54,630 nt of DNA from CANLBN01 sp050298695 (GCA_050298695.1 JBNKUQ010000011.1:1-54630), one strand, 5' to 3'; positions 17,831 through 26,944 are shown, counted from the first letter of the stretch. Notes: generated by a model not told the origin, from the sequence alone. Numbers and translations: made by a program.

Positions 17831-18472
17831 ATGACGTCAGAGAGAACCCGTGATCGAATGATTCAGCGGTTGGTAGAGCAGGGTATTAAAGATATACGCG
17901 TTTTGGATGCTATGCGTCAAATACCTCGCCACCTTTTTTTAGATGAAGCCCTCTCACATCGTGCCTATGAGGATACCGCACTACCTATAGGGCATGCACA
18001 GACCTTGTCACAACCTTATATCGTCGCGCGCATGACAGAGCTATTGTTGGCGGAGTCAGTGTGTTTGGACCACGTTCTTGAAATCGGTACAGGCTCTGGC
18101 TACCAAACGGCTATTCTGGCTCGTTTTGCTAAACAACTTTTCAGTGTGGAGCGCATACGTCCTCTACAAGAACAAGCCCGTAAGCGTTTGCGTCAATTGT
18201 CTCAATATAATGTCCAGTTATCATTAGCTGATGGGACCTTAGGTTGGGAAAGCAAGGCACCTTATCATGCCATTCTCAGCGCTGCCGCGCCTGCGGTTAT
18301 ACCCGAAAGTTTAAAGCAGCAACTAGCATGTGATGGGGTCTTAGTCATTCCTGTGGGGGAGACATCTCAGCATTTGATGTTGGTTAAACGTATAGGTGAT
18401 AGTGATGAATTTGAACAAACAGTGATTGAGCCTGTTAAATTTGTTCCTCTTTTAGGTGGGGTAATACGCTAG
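17831..18472 (+). CDS. pcm: Protein-L-isoaspartate O-methyltransferase
   Basis: Pcm methylates isoaspartyl residues that form in ageing proteins, starting their repair, using S-adenosylmethionine. Visible motifs are PRHLFLDEA, YEDTALPIGHAQTLSQPYIVARMTELL, the SAM loop VLEIGTGSGYQTAILA and ADGTLGW. ATG 17831 (MTSERTRDRMIQRL) fits the family start and has AAGGCG just upstream, giving 213 residues. The frame also allows earlier starts at 17774 and at GTG 17801. Its stop overlaps the GTG start of the next gene by one base. The usual upstream partner surE is missing. Confidence 0.95.
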   Translation: MTSERTRDRMIQRLVEQGIKDIRVLDAMRQIPRHLFLDEALSHRAYEDTALPIGHAQTLSQPYIVARMTELLLAESVCLDHVLEIGTGSGYQTAILARFAKQLFSVERIRPLQEQARKRLRQLSQYNVQLSLADGTLGWESKAPYHAILSAAAPAVIPESLKQQLACDGVLVIPVGETSQHLMLVKRIGDSDEFEQTVIEPVKFVPLLGGVIR

Positions 18473-19413
18473 TGAGTTCGGAAAAGGAGTATCAAGGTCG
18501 CGATTGGGTTTATCTGTTTTTAAAAGGAGTCGCTATGGGGGCAGCGGATGTCGTTCCAGGTGTTTCTGGTGGAACCATTGCTTTTATTTCTGGTATCTAT
18601 ACCCGCTTGTTGAATGCATTGAGGTCATTAACGCCTCTTGCTTTGATTATTTTATTTAAGGGCGGAATAGCTGTGTTCTGGAAGCATATAGATGGCCGTT
18701 TTTTGATCACTCTATTTGCCGGCATCATTTGTAGCATTCTCACCTTGGCAAATATCATTAGTTATTGCCTCGATCATTACCCAATATTGGTGTGGTCATT
18801 CTTCTTTGGTTTAGTGCTTGCTTCGATCATTTATCTATTCCGAAAAACCCCACATTGGCGTTGGCAAGAATGGCTCGCTCTTATTATGGGTTCAATATTG
18901 GCATTATTAATTGTGTCGGCTCGCCCTGCACAGTTGCCTGCCGAGTGGTGGATGATGGCTTTAGCGGGAATGATTGCGATTTGTGCCATGATCTTACCGG
19001 GAATATCGGGAAGTTTTATGCTGCTACTAATGGGCATGTACAAAGTCTTTATCGATGCCTTGCAGAGTTTTAATTTGCTTTTTTTACTGAGTTTTGCTGG
19101 TGGTTGTGTATTGGGTTTATTGGGGTTTAGCCACCTGTTGAGTTGGCTATTGGCTCGCTATGAATCTGTTATGTATGCATTGTTGACGGGATTTTTGGTA
19201 GGGTCTCTGAAGGTGCTTTGGCCATGGAAAGAAGTTTTGGAAAGTATTAAGGATCGACATGGTGACGATATCCCGGTCATTCAACATAACATCAGTCCCA
19301 ATCAATATGCAGAGTTGATGCAAGAGCCATCGTTATTGATCCCCGCTTTATTTTGTGTTTTGTTTGGTTTAGTGTTGGTTTTATTACTAGAAAGAATGAG
19401 TGAATCTGAGTAA
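18472..19413 (+). CDS. DUF368 family polyprenyl-phosphate transporter
   Basis: DUF368 proteins (named PopT in recent work) return undecaprenyl phosphate across the inner membrane for cell-wall and envelope polymer synthesis. The 313-residue protein has about nine hydrophobic segments. The two related motifs GAADVVPGVSGGTIAFISG (near residue 25) and MILPGISGSFMLLLMG (near 170) are the internal repeat typical of this family. The start is GTG 18472, overlapping the pcm stop, so translation is probably coupled. It is inserted between pcm and nlpD, which are usually adjacent. Confidence 0.88.
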   Translation: MSSEKEYQGRDWVYLFLKGVAMGAADVVPGVSGGTIAFISGIYTRLLNALRSLTPLALIILFKGGIAVFWKHIDGRFLITLFAGIICSILTLANIISYCLDHYPILVWSFFFGLVLASIIYLFRKTPHWRWQEWLALIMGSILALLIVSARPAQLPAEWWMMALAGMIAICAMILPGISGSFMLLLMGMYKVFIDALQSFNLLFLLSFAGGCVLGLLGFSHLLSWLLARYESVMYALLTGFLVGSLKVLWPWKEVLESIKDRHGDDIPVIQHNISPNQYAELMQEPSLLIPALFCVLFGLVLVLLLERMSESE

Positions 19414-19551
19414 AAGAAGTGTGAACTACCACACAATCTCGGAAAAAAGATAAAATCAAGCGAAAAAGCTTACTTTTTTTATAAAAAATTTAGAGTCATT
19501 TTGCATAAATTAACCAAATTGATAACTAATGGTTATAAATATGGGTAAAAA

Positions 19552-20460
19552 ATGATCTTGAGAAAAAATACAGATTTATCCACAGCTTATTTACAGGTGA
19601 ATTCAAGTTTTCTATGGGTGATTAATATTCTGATCATCCTGTGTTTTTTGTCTTCCTGCTCATCATCGTCTCCTCGCGCGCCAATTTCTTCTCGAAATCA
19701 ACCTCCTTCTACTAAGGTTGTAGAACATTTGGTCGCTCCAGGGGAAACGCTTTACTCTATAGCATGGCGTTATGGTTTGGATTATAAAGGTTTGGCGCGA
19801 GCCAATGGAATAGATGCCACATATAGGATTTTTCCCGGCCAAATCATATACTTAACGGATAATGCTCCACCTAAAATGGAGCCTAAAGTCGCTGTTTTAC
19901 CGATAGTTGTTCCTCCTTCAGTTGTTGCCAAACCGCCCCCAGTTGTTACACCTAAGATCAAAGAGACGGTAAAACCTCCTCCCGTAATAGAGCGTAAGCC
20001 AGTAGACGTTGCTCGTGCAGAAAAAAAATCGATACCAGTCGTAAAAGAGGCGCCTTCTGTAGCAGATAACCATACAATTTTTTGGCGTTGGCCGGCGAAA
20101 GGAAAAGTGATTACTAACTTTCATGGCAATAATGCAATTAAAAAAGGTATTGATATCGCGGGGAAAAAGGGAGAGTCTGTCAATGCGGCTGCTTCTGGGG
20201 AAGTTGTTTATGCGGGAAGCGGCCTAAGGGGTTATGGAAAACTCGTGATTATTAAGCATAGCGATGTCTATTTAAGCGCCTATGCCCATAATCACCGTTT
20301 ACGTGTCAAGGAAGGTGACAAGGTAACGTCAGGACAGCATATAGCAGATATAGGTTCTTCTGGAGTTGGTGTAAAAGGTAAGCCGAGACTGCACTTTCAG
20401 ATTCGGCAAGATGGCAAGCCCATCGATCCATTACCTCTATTACCTAAAAGAAATTTCTAA
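19552..20460 (+). CDS. nlpD: Murein hydrolase activator NlpD (LysM and M23 domains)
   Basis: NlpD is an outer-membrane lipoprotein that activates the amidase that splits septal peptidoglycan. The 302-residue product has a lipobox-like LSSC at about residue 36 after a hydrophobic stretch. A LysM domain follows (about 60-105: VAPGETLYSIAWRYGLDYKGLARANGI, here split by position). Then comes a proline-, valine- and lysine-rich linker (about 115-175) and a C-terminal M23-like domain with GIDIAGKKGESVNAAASG and LHFQIRQDGKPIDP. Several zinc ligands of true M23 peptidases appear replaced, as expected for the non-catalytic NlpD type. It precedes rpoS, the standard order; in E. coli the main rpoS promoter lies in nlpD. 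Confidence 0.93.
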   Translation: MILRKNTDLSTAYLQVNSSFLWVINILIILCFLSSCSSSSPRAPISSRNQPPSTKVVEHLVAPGETLYSIAWRYGLDYKGLARANGIDATYRIFPGQIIYLTDNAPPKMEPKVAVLPIVVPPSVVAKPPPVVTPKIKETVKPPPVIERKPVDVARAEKKSIPVVKEAPSVADNHTIFWRWPAKGKVITNFHGNNAIKKGIDIAGKKGESVNAAASGEVVYAGSGLRGYGKLVIIKHSDVYLSAYAHNHRLRVKEGDKVTSGQHIADIGSSGVGVKGKPRLHFQIRQDGKPIDPLPLLPKRNF

Positions 20461-20669
20461 ACTGTTTTGTAGATTGTCCGATAACTTTAGTTAGTGAAAG
20501 CGTTAGCTGTCATCATCAGATGGGTCTTGAGAAGTTTTGCTGTATTTTCAGGCCTAATAGCATTGTCATCAGATTTTTATAAGCTTCATTTGATAGTTGC
20601 TACTATCCGCTAATAGGCTCAAAATAAAAATCGGATAATAATTAACCAAAATAGATAGAGATTAGAGCA

Positions 20670-21656
20670 ATGACTACACAACAACTCAGCAAGCAACATG
20701 AAAAAACTATCCCCCAATCCATTATTGCTAAAGGTGATCTAGAGCTTGATGATGACTTAGCGATAGATGATGCTGTTGAAGAGGTCGAGCTTCTGGAGGT
20801 GGACACGGTCCAAAAGACGCTAGATGCCACGCAGCTCTATCTTAATGAGATTGGTTTTTCTCCTTTGTTGAGTGCTGAAGAAGAAGTGTTCTTTGCTCGT
20901 AAAGCCCTGAAAGGTGAAGAGGCCGCTCGTAAACGCATGATTGAAAGCAACTTACGTTTGGTTGTTAAAATCGCTCGTCGTTACGTAAACCGTGGCTTAG
21001 CCTTGTTAGACTTAATTGAAGAAGGTAATTTGGGTTTAATACGCGCTGTTGAGAAGTTTGATCCGGAGAGAGGTTTCCGCTTTTCGACCTATGCGACCTG
21101 GTGGATTCGCCAAACTATTGAGCGTGCAATTATGAATCAGACACGTACAATTCGCTTGCCAATCCATGTTGTTAAAGAATTAAATGTTTATCTACGCGCG
21201 GCTCGTGAGCTTTCTCAAAAATTAGATCATGAGCCCTCAGCCGAAGAGATTGCTAATTTGTTGGAAAAACCAGTCGAAGATGTTGAGCGCATGTTGGGTT
21301 TGAACGAGCGTGTTAATTCCATTGATGCACACATTGGTATTAACGGCGATAAAACTCTTGGAGATACTATTCCCGATCAGCAGGCTTCTGATCCCGTTTC
21401 TGTACTACAAAGTAGTGACTTGAGTAATAGTATAGATGAGTGGTTGACAGAGTTAACTGAAAAACAACGTGAAGTTCTATGTCGTCGCTTTGGTCTTCGA
21501 GGTCATGAGATTAGTACTCTTGAAGAAGTTGGTCGCGAAATAGGTCTGACTCGCGAAAGGGTGAGACAAATTCAGGTGGAAGCATTGAAGCGCTTACGAG
21601 ATATTATGCTTCAACAAGGTTTGGATAGTGAGTGTCTATTTGGTATGGCTGGTTAG
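20670..21656 (+). CDS. rpoS: RNA polymerase sigma factor RpoS
   Basis: RpoS directs transcription in stationary phase and under general stress. The 328-residue protein has an acidic N-terminal region (about 15-50). Sigma region 1.2 follows (TQLYLNEIGFSPLLSAEEE). Region 2 is nearly invariant: RLVVKIARRYVNRGLALLD, DLIEEGNLGLIRAVEKFDP and RFSTYATWWIRQTIERAIM. Region 3 and region 4 come last, with EVGREIGLTRERVRQIQVEA. There are 209 bases between nlpD and rpoS, enough for a regulated 5' leader, but no specific small-RNA site could be read. A clear terminator follows the gene. Confidence 0.97.
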   Translation: MTTQQLSKQHEKTIPQSIIAKGDLELDDDLAIDDAVEEVELLEVDTVQKTLDATQLYLNEIGFSPLLSAEEEVFFARKALKGEEAARKRMIESNLRLVVKIARRYVNRGLALLDLIEEGNLGLIRAVEKFDPERGFRFSTYATWWIRQTIERAIMNQTRTIRLPIHVVKELNVYLRAARELSQKLDHEPSAEEIANLLEKPVEDVERMLGLNERVNSIDAHIGINGDKTLGDTIPDQQASDPVSVLQSSDLSNSIDEWLTELTEKQREVLCRRFGLRGHEISTLEEVGREIGLTRERVRQIQVEALKRLRDIMLQQGLDSECLFGMAG

Positions 21657-21689
21657 TTAGTAAATTTCTCTCTCTGCTATTGATCTTTG

Positions 21690-21713
21690 AACCCGCTTAT
21701 AGCGGGTTTTTTA
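21690..21713 (+). terminator. Rho-independent terminator after rpoS
   Basis: AACCCGC, loop TTATA, GCGGGTT followed by TTTTAT form a compact GC-rich stem and T-run 34 bases after the rpoS stop. Its end overlaps the stop of the convergent histidine kinase gene, so it may help insulate both. Confidence 0.85.
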
Positions 21714-23117
21714 TTTGCCAGCAAATAGTGTTAAAGGAATATCCAGGCTAATTTTGCAAGCGCCTGATTCTGTTTGTACGATACATAACTGGCCAGATAA
21801 CTGTTGAGCTCGCCATTCTATATTCTTCAAACCTTGGCCGCAGTGTTCAGGGTCAGGGTTAAACGATGTGCCATTATCTTCTATCGTGATATTAATTGCC
21901 GTATCGCTTTTTGAAATGTCGCAACAAATACTACTTGCTTTTGCATGTTTTAGTATGTTTGAAAAAGCTTCTTGAAGAATGCGTAAAATATGTAAGGCTT
22001 GCTGTGGTTGTAGGTATAGATCATCAATAGATTCATCCAGATTCCATATGAGTTGAATATTCATCGAATCTAAACGCTTATTCATTCGGTACTTAAAATC
22101 AGCTAGTAAGGCAGATAGCATATTCGCACTGGTATTCAGTGAATTTATAATTAACCTAAAATCGTCGAGGCAGCTGGATAAGATCTCGGAAATATTTTCT
22201 CTGATGGCAGATCTTTCTTCTTTCTCTATCAGTGCAAGGGAAGCAACAAGTTGTCCTCCTATGCCATCATGCATATCTTTCATAATGCGGGTGCGTTCAT
22301 CGGCAATGGCTTTTGAACGTTCGAGTTTAATGGCTTGTTCTCGTGTTCTATCAAGTTCGTTGTTTTTTTGAGATAACTCTTCAATGGTCTCGTTTAACGA
22401 CTTGGTGGCAAAATGAATTCTACCTTGTAATATTTTTTCGTTTTGTTGTATCGAGTCTGCCATGCTGTTGAATACTTTTTGTATTTTTAATAGTTCGCCG
22501 GAGGCATTTTCCCTGCAGCGTTGATCAAACTGCTTTGATTCAATCTTTGATGCAGAGATTTTTAAAGACTTTAGACCAGATAACAGTTGGCGACTGAATA
22601 GATAGCCCAGTAGTAGTCCTCCAATGATGGCGAGTAATGCAACGATTAGAATGCGTTTGTAAATTCTTTGCTTCTTTGAAAATATCTCACTTTTAGATAA
22701 ACCAAAAGTGATGTTCCCAAGAGTTGCTTCAGTTTTTTCAGAAGTGTCCGAAAAATCACTTAAGTTGGTGCCTTTATTGTAGATGGTTGTGTTAAAAATT
22801 TGAGAGTCTTTATAGGAATCTTTTTTGATAAATACGAGAGCATTATAATTGTTATCAGAAAATCGAATAAAGTTGACATCATCTGATTTCATGATGAGTC
22901 TTCCAATGCGAGAGAGTTCGTCAGTGTTTCCTGTGTAAAAATAAAATTCAGATAAAATCGTTAATTGTTCTGATAATATCTTTCCTCTCATATCTAAATC
23001 TTTGTTGGCATCTTCAATTCTGTCTATAAGGAAGAAAAGTGAAACTGCTGCAACAATAAATATAACAGGGGCTGTCGTAATAAATAGTAACTGAGATCGT
23101 ATGGTTTTGAAAATCAT
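21711..23117 (-). CDS. Sensor histidine kinase, NarX/DegS-like (HisKA_3) type
   Basis: The 468-residue protein has two membrane segments (about 11-31 and 156-176) enclosing a periplasmic sensor region of about 120 residues. HAMP follows at about 177-230, then a coiled coil. The HisKA_3 phospho-acceptor is RTRIMKDMHDGIGGQLV with His283, and the HATPase domain shows LQEAFSNILKHA and IEDNGTSFNPDPEHCGQGL. Such kinases partner NarL/FixJ-type regulators, and one is coded in the same operon at 26076-26723. It is the last gene of the operon, overlapping the binding-protein gene by four bases. The signal is unknown; the adjacent periplasmic binding protein is the likeliest input. Confidence 0.9.
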   Translation of the reverse strand: MIFKTIRSQLLFITTAPVIFIVAAVSLFFLIDRIEDANKDLDMRGKILSEQLTILSEFYFYTGNTDELSRIGRLIMKSDDVNFIRFSDNNYNALVFIKKDSYKDSQIFNTTIYNKGTNLSDFSDTSEKTEATLGNITFGLSKSEIFSKKQRIYKRILIVALLAIIGGLLLGYLFSRQLLSGLKSLKISASKIESKQFDQRCRENASGELLKIQKVFNSMADSIQQNEKILQGRIHFATKSLNETIEELSQKNNELDRTREQAIKLERSKAIADERTRIMKDMHDGIGGQLVASLALIEKEERSAIRENISEILSSCLDDFRLIINSLNTSANMLSALLADFKYRMNKRLDSMNIQLIWNLDESIDDLYLQPQQALHILRILQEAFSNILKHAKASSICCDISKSDTAINITIEDNGTSFNPDPEHCGQGLKNIEWRAQQLSGQLCIVQTESGACKISLDIPLTLFAGK

Positions 23118-24052
23118 TGTTTTTTTCCTATTTCAATGATTTCGTTTTGAGTAAATTTGAGTGATTTTGCAATGTGGTTATTTACTTCAATGCTATATTC
23201 TGGGTAAATAATAGTATTGTTTAATTTTTTGGTTTTTATCCATTGGTTAATTTGTGTTTCCGTTTCTTGAATGATTTGTTCGGCTGATGAGTATACCGAG
23301 ACCATGGCGCCCGCTTTTAAAAAAGCCTTTGAGTAGCCGATGATGGGCACTTTATGAGTGTAGGCTTGTTGTAGCATCCAGCGTGCGCTATTTCCAGACC
23401 ATATTTTAGGGTCGTAAATGGCGACGATGGCCGCTGTATCGCTAAGCTCAGGTTCGATTAGTTTGGCGGCAATCTGGTTTTCTTTAACCGTAATTGTTTG
23501 AATGTTTTTTTCTGTTTTTATCTTTTCTAACTTCTCTATAAGTAGACTATTTTCTGCAGAGACTACGAAGAGTAATTTTTTCTTATATTCTTTTGTTATC
23601 GTGCGTTCGGCGGTTTTGAGTAATCTCTCGATGGGTTGGTTAATGTTGACGGCAGACCACTCATCGTGTTTGGAGTGTTGTTCAATATTTTCTTCGGTGG
23701 CAAAACTAAATATTGCAGGGGTAGAAGTATTTTTATGTGATTCTTCTATGTGGTTATTTCCTAGGTAAACAATTAAGTTGCTATTGTTTATATTATTGTT
23801 TTCAGTCTTGCTATTTTTAACAATCTTAACGTCCAGCGTACCTTGCTTGTTGAGACGTTCTTTTAATGTATTGGCTATGTTTTTATATGCGCTAGTGTTT
23901 TCTGGATAAACGATATAAATTGAAGCTAGAGCCGGACTGGTTATGCTAAAAAAAAGAAGCGTGGTTAATATAAACAGCCAACTTTTAGTGACGACATTTT
24001 TTATCTCAACACTTTTCATTGAGGTGCTTTTTATCACGGTACTTTTTATCAC
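23114..24052 (-). CDS. Periplasmic ABC-type substrate-binding-like protein
   Basis: The 312-residue product has a hydrophobic export signal at about residues 26-43 ending PALA, then an alternating alpha/beta sequence (SIYIVYPENTSAYKNIANTL, LIVYLGNN, KLLFVVSAENS, AAIVAIYDPKIWSGNSARWML). This resembles the ABC_sub_bind family of periplasmic binding proteins, by pattern rather than a signature motif. No permease or ATPase gene is present. Its position between a TonB-dependent receptor and a sensor kinase suggests that it relays a captured ligand to the kinase. GTG 24052 overlaps the receptor stop (GTGA); GTG 24037 and ATG 24019 are in-frame alternatives inside a duplicated segment. Confidence 0.65.
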   Translation of the reverse strand: MIKSTVIKSTSMKSVEIKNVVTKSWLFILTTLLFFSITSPALASIYIVYPENTSAYKNIANTLKERLNKQGTLDVKIVKNSKTENNNINNSNLIVYLGNNHIEESHKNTSTPAIFSFATEENIEQHSKHDEWSAVNINQPIERLLKTAERTITKEYKKKLLFVVSAENSLLIEKLEKIKTEKNIQTITVKENQIAAKLIEPELSDTAAIVAIYDPKIWSGNSARWMLQQAYTHKVPIIGYSKAFLKAGAMVSVYSSAEQIIQETETQINQWIKTKKLNNTIIYPEYSIEVNNHIAKSLKFTQNEIIEIGKKQ

Positions 24053-24056
24053 GGTA
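24027..24056. repeat. Exact 15-bp tandem duplication at a gene start
   Basis: CTTTTTATCACGGTA occurs twice in direct succession (24027-24041 and 24042-24056). On the coding strand this adds five in-frame codons at the N terminus of the binding protein and duplicates its GTG start, and it also spans the end of the TonB-receptor gene. Confidence 0.85.
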
Positions 24057-26058
24057 CTTTGTAAGACAACGTAGCATAGTAGCGGGTTTCAAAATAACGT
24101 TTGTTATCGAAATCTCGGTATTTATTGCCGATATTTTGGGCGGCAATCGAAAAGTCAATTTTGTTCTTTCCTATGGAGAATTTTTTTGATATGGAAGCAT
24201 CATAGCGGGAGTATTTTTCGATTCTATCGCCTATGTTTAACCACTCCATTTCTGCAATATGGTATAGGCCAATATTAACTTGCCAGCTGTCATAGAGTTT
24301 TCTTGATACGAGTAAACCATAACTTTCGTCGGGTGCCGTAGAGGTGACCTCTTGTCTGTCTGTTGGATTTATTTTTTCATTAAATGAGGTTTTGGTTCTT
24401 CCGTAGTTAAAATGAAATTTCACTATATTTTCAGTATTTCTGTAGGTTATTTCTCCTTCTAGGCCATAGGCTTCGTGTTCTCCATCGTTGGTGATAAGAC
24501 GATAGTTAGTGTTAGAAACATCATTTTCGCTGAGGTCTTTAGGAAAGCCGATGGTGTTGGTTATTTTGTCTTTGTAGAGTTTAAAATCCCATTTGATGGG
24601 TAATGTAGATAGTTGTCCAAGGTAGCCTATGTCATAACTATCGATTTTTTCTGGTTCTATATTTTCATCAGTAAGATAAAGTACATCAAGTAAAAAACCG
24701 TTAGATAAATAAATGCTTTTATCAAAGTTGCTTTCCAGTAGCGATGGCATGCGGTAACCACGAGAGGCTGAGAGTCTAACTGACTGATTGTGACCTGTTT
24801 GTAAATTTAAGCTGCCTCGTGGTGACAGTCTGCCCTTGTAATCCTCAAGGTATTCATAGATAGCGCCGCTATTAAAGGTCAGTTTTTCAGTTAACTCTAT
24901 TTGAGTATTGCCAAAAATGCGGTATGTTGTTTCTGATACTTTGCCTTTTTCCTTAAAGTAAGATTTGCTTCTAAGGGTGTCGTAGCGAATGCCAGAGCCA
25001 ATAATGTATTTTTGGCCAGAATCCGTAATCGAATTATAAGTGACTTCAAAATCAGTTTTGCTGGAATCATTGGTTTCATCACCATCGGTAATGGTTTGAT
25101 CTGGTGCGCCCGTAATAGCGGTTAGCATAGCGGGGGAAATGCCATAGATTTCAGATAGTAAGAACGATTCGGAAAGGTCATTGACTTCGTCGCTGTTGTG
25201 GTAAAGGCTCCAGTTGATATCCTGAGTTTGTGATAGTAGTTGTTGTCCTTTGATCTGTGCTGACCAACTGCGAACTTTTCTGTCCCTGGGGGTTAAAAAA
25301 CTGGAGCTAATTTCGGTTCCTGTGTAACCGTCACTGTAATTGAGGTGAATATCAATAGGGTGAGAGCTATTTTTATTAATTTCACTATGAAATGAAAAAT
25401 AGTCTAAGTCTCGTGAATCGCTGTAATCATCTAGGCCATCATTTTTTCTTTGAGCCGCCGTAAAACGGTAGTTAAGATTGTCGATGGAATCACTAAGTCG
25501 CAGTATTTGATGTTCTTCGCCTTTATTTCCCTTGCGATAATGAAAGTAAAGAGGGTCGTCTAGTGCGGGAGATTTGGTAATAATATTAATAGCAGCAGTA
25601 AACGAGTTTGAGCCGTAAGCTGAGGCGGATGAGCTCCGCACGACCTCTATTCGTTCTATGTCTTCTAACTGAATTCCAAGTAAGTCCCAATCAACAGTTG
25701 ATAAACTAGGTGTAAAGGTGGATCGACCGTTGATGAGTACCTGCAAACGGTTTCCAATATCAGAGCCTAGCCCATGATAGGCCACTGCAAAATGTCTGCC
25801 GTCAGCATGGGCAACCTGAAACCCGGGTACTAGGCGTAAAATATCAGCAAATTCAATGAAGCCAGAGGCTTTGATCATGTCTTTATCGATAACAGTAACA
25901 CTAGATGGACTGGTCAGAACCGACTGATTTAAACGGCTGGCACTAATCACTACTGGAAGCTCATCAAGAAAAAAACTATCTTCCGCAAAGGATGGGCTTA
26001 TGCTGTGTGTTAGTAAGATAACGCTTAATCCACAAGTGTTAATCGTTTTCATTGTCAT
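24049..26058 (-). CDS. TonB-dependent outer-membrane receptor
   Basis: The 669-residue protein has a signal peptide (about 1-25), a plug domain at about 35-150 (LPVVISASRLNQ, SVTVIDKDMIKASGF, DILRLVPGFQV, VLINGRSTFTPS, IERIEVVRSSSASAYGSN, INIITKSP) and a long beta-barrel part with alternating aromatic strands. It ends YKVP rather than in the aromatic residue usual for barrel proteins. Such receptors import siderophores, cobalamin, sugars or other scarce ligands using TonB energy. Because it lies in an operon with a two-component system and a binding protein, it probably brings in the signal molecule or is the regulated target. The ligand is unknown. Confidence 0.9.
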   Translation of the reverse strand: MTMKTINTCGLSVILLTHSISPSFAEDSFFLDELPVVISASRLNQSVLTSPSSVTVIDKDMIKASGFIEFADILRLVPGFQVAHADGRHFAVAYHGLGSDIGNRLQVLINGRSTFTPSLSTVDWDLLGIQLEDIERIEVVRSSSASAYGSNSFTAAINIITKSPALDDPLYFHYRKGNKGEEHQILRLSDSIDNLNYRFTAAQRKNDGLDDYSDSRDLDYFSFHSEINKNSSHPIDIHLNYSDGYTGTEISSSFLTPRDRKVRSWSAQIKGQQLLSQTQDINWSLYHNSDEVNDLSESFLLSEIYGISPAMLTAITGAPDQTITDGDETNDSSKTDFEVTYNSITDSGQKYIIGSGIRYDTLRSKSYFKEKGKVSETTYRIFGNTQIELTEKLTFNSGAIYEYLEDYKGRLSPRGSLNLQTGHNQSVRLSASRGYRMPSLLESNFDKSIYLSNGFLLDVLYLTDENIEPEKIDSYDIGYLGQLSTLPIKWDFKLYKDKITNTIGFPKDLSENDVSNTNYRLITNDGEHEAYGLEGEITYRNTENIVKFHFNYGRTKTSFNEKINPTDRQEVTSTAPDESYGLLVSRKLYDSWQVNIGLYHIAEMEWLNIGDRIEKYSRYDASISKKFSIGKNKIDFSIAAQNIGNKYRDFDNKRYFETRYYATLSYKVP

Positions 26059-26075
26059 GACTTATTTAAGGGTTC

Positions 26076-26723
26076 CTATAGTATTCCTTGTTTGGTTGCT
26101 TCATAGATGGCCTCTGTCTTATTACTGACCGATAGTTTTTTGTAAATATTTTTAACGTGAGCATTTACGGTGTGAAAAGACAATTCGAGCATGACGCCAA
26201 TTTCTTTGGATGTGTACCCCTTGCTAACGAGCATCAATATTTCGTGTTCGCGGTTGCTAAGAACTTTCTGGTCATCACTAGGTTCTTGGGCTGATTTATT
26301 AAGGCTTAGTTCAGACAAAAGATAGCGGGCAATACTGGGACTTATTGGTGATCCACCTTCTAGCATTTGGGTGATGGCATTATTGATTTCTATAAAGTTA
26401 TCGTCTTTTAGTAAATAACCCGAGGCTCCAGCTTTTAGCGCGTTGATAACATGTCCTTCATCACCAAAGATGGTGATGACAATGGCAAGTTTAGTGTTGA
26501 TATTAGGTTGCTGTAGTTGGCGTATTAGGTTGATCCCGTTGCCGTCAGGTAGGTCTAAGTCTGTCAGTAGTATGTCTGGCGAGAGCTGCTGGAGCATGGC
26601 TGAACCCGTTTCGTAGTCACCGGCTGAGCCTACTAGAGTAAATAGTCCGCCCTTAGTGATGGCTGCTTCCAGCCGTTCTCTAGAGGCTTTCGAGTCTTCA
26701 ACAATAAGTAGTGTTGGTTTCAT
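26076..26723 (-). CDS. Response regulator, NarL/FixJ family
   Basis: The 215-residue protein has an N-terminal receiver domain (about 1-120) with acidic Glu9/Asp10, the phospho-acceptor Asp55 in LLTDLDLPDGNG and KAGASGYLLKDD around the conserved lysine. The C-terminal LuxR-type helix-turn-helix (about 148-212) shows SNREHEILMLVSKGYTSKEI and SFHTVNAHVKNIYKKLSV. It is the obvious partner of the HisKA_3 kinase coded at the other end of the operon. It is first or second in the transcript, 17 bases before the receptor gene, and probably controls the operon and other targets. Confidence 0.92.
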   Translation of the reverse strand: MKPTLLIVEDSKASRERLEAAITKGGLFTLVGSAGDYETGSAMLQQLSPDILLTDLDLPDGNGINLIRQLQQPNINTKLAIVITIFGDEGHVINALKAGASGYLLKDDNFIEINNAITQMLEGGSPISPSIARYLLSELSLNKSAQEPSDDQKVLSNREHEILMLVSKGYTSKEIGVMLELSFHTVNAHVKNIYKKLSVSNKTEAIYEATKQGIL

Positions 26724-26944
26724 AGTATTTTTTCCCTATCATCCAGGAGCCAATGTGAGTTGGCATGTAAGTACGGCTGATACAATTTATGTTCATCGTT
26801 TTTTAACTTCTGGGGGTATTGGCTGCTCGCATTCGCCCCAGCCACATAGTTTTCTATGCTTTTTGGGGATTCACGTGTCTGTCGCTTACTGATAACCGCT
26901 TTTGCGGGACCAGTACTTCTATCATCCATGGGGCTGTACCCCAA
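26720..26944 (-). CDS. Possible small upstream reading frame of the signalling operon
   Basis: A 74-codon frame ends in ATGA overlapping the start of the response regulator, the pattern of coupled genes. Its product is polar and without domain features, and I do not recognise it with confidence. The DNA includes two short hairpin-capable stretches (TGGGG-CTGTA-CCCCA at its 5' end and CTGGGG...CCCCCAG inside), so it may instead be a dispersed repeat or leader RNA read as a frame. Treat it as doubtful. Confidence 0.3.
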   Translation of the reverse strand: MGYSPMDDRSTGPAKAVISKRQTRESPKSIENYVAGANASSQYPQKLKNDEHKLYQPYLHANSHWLLDDREKIL

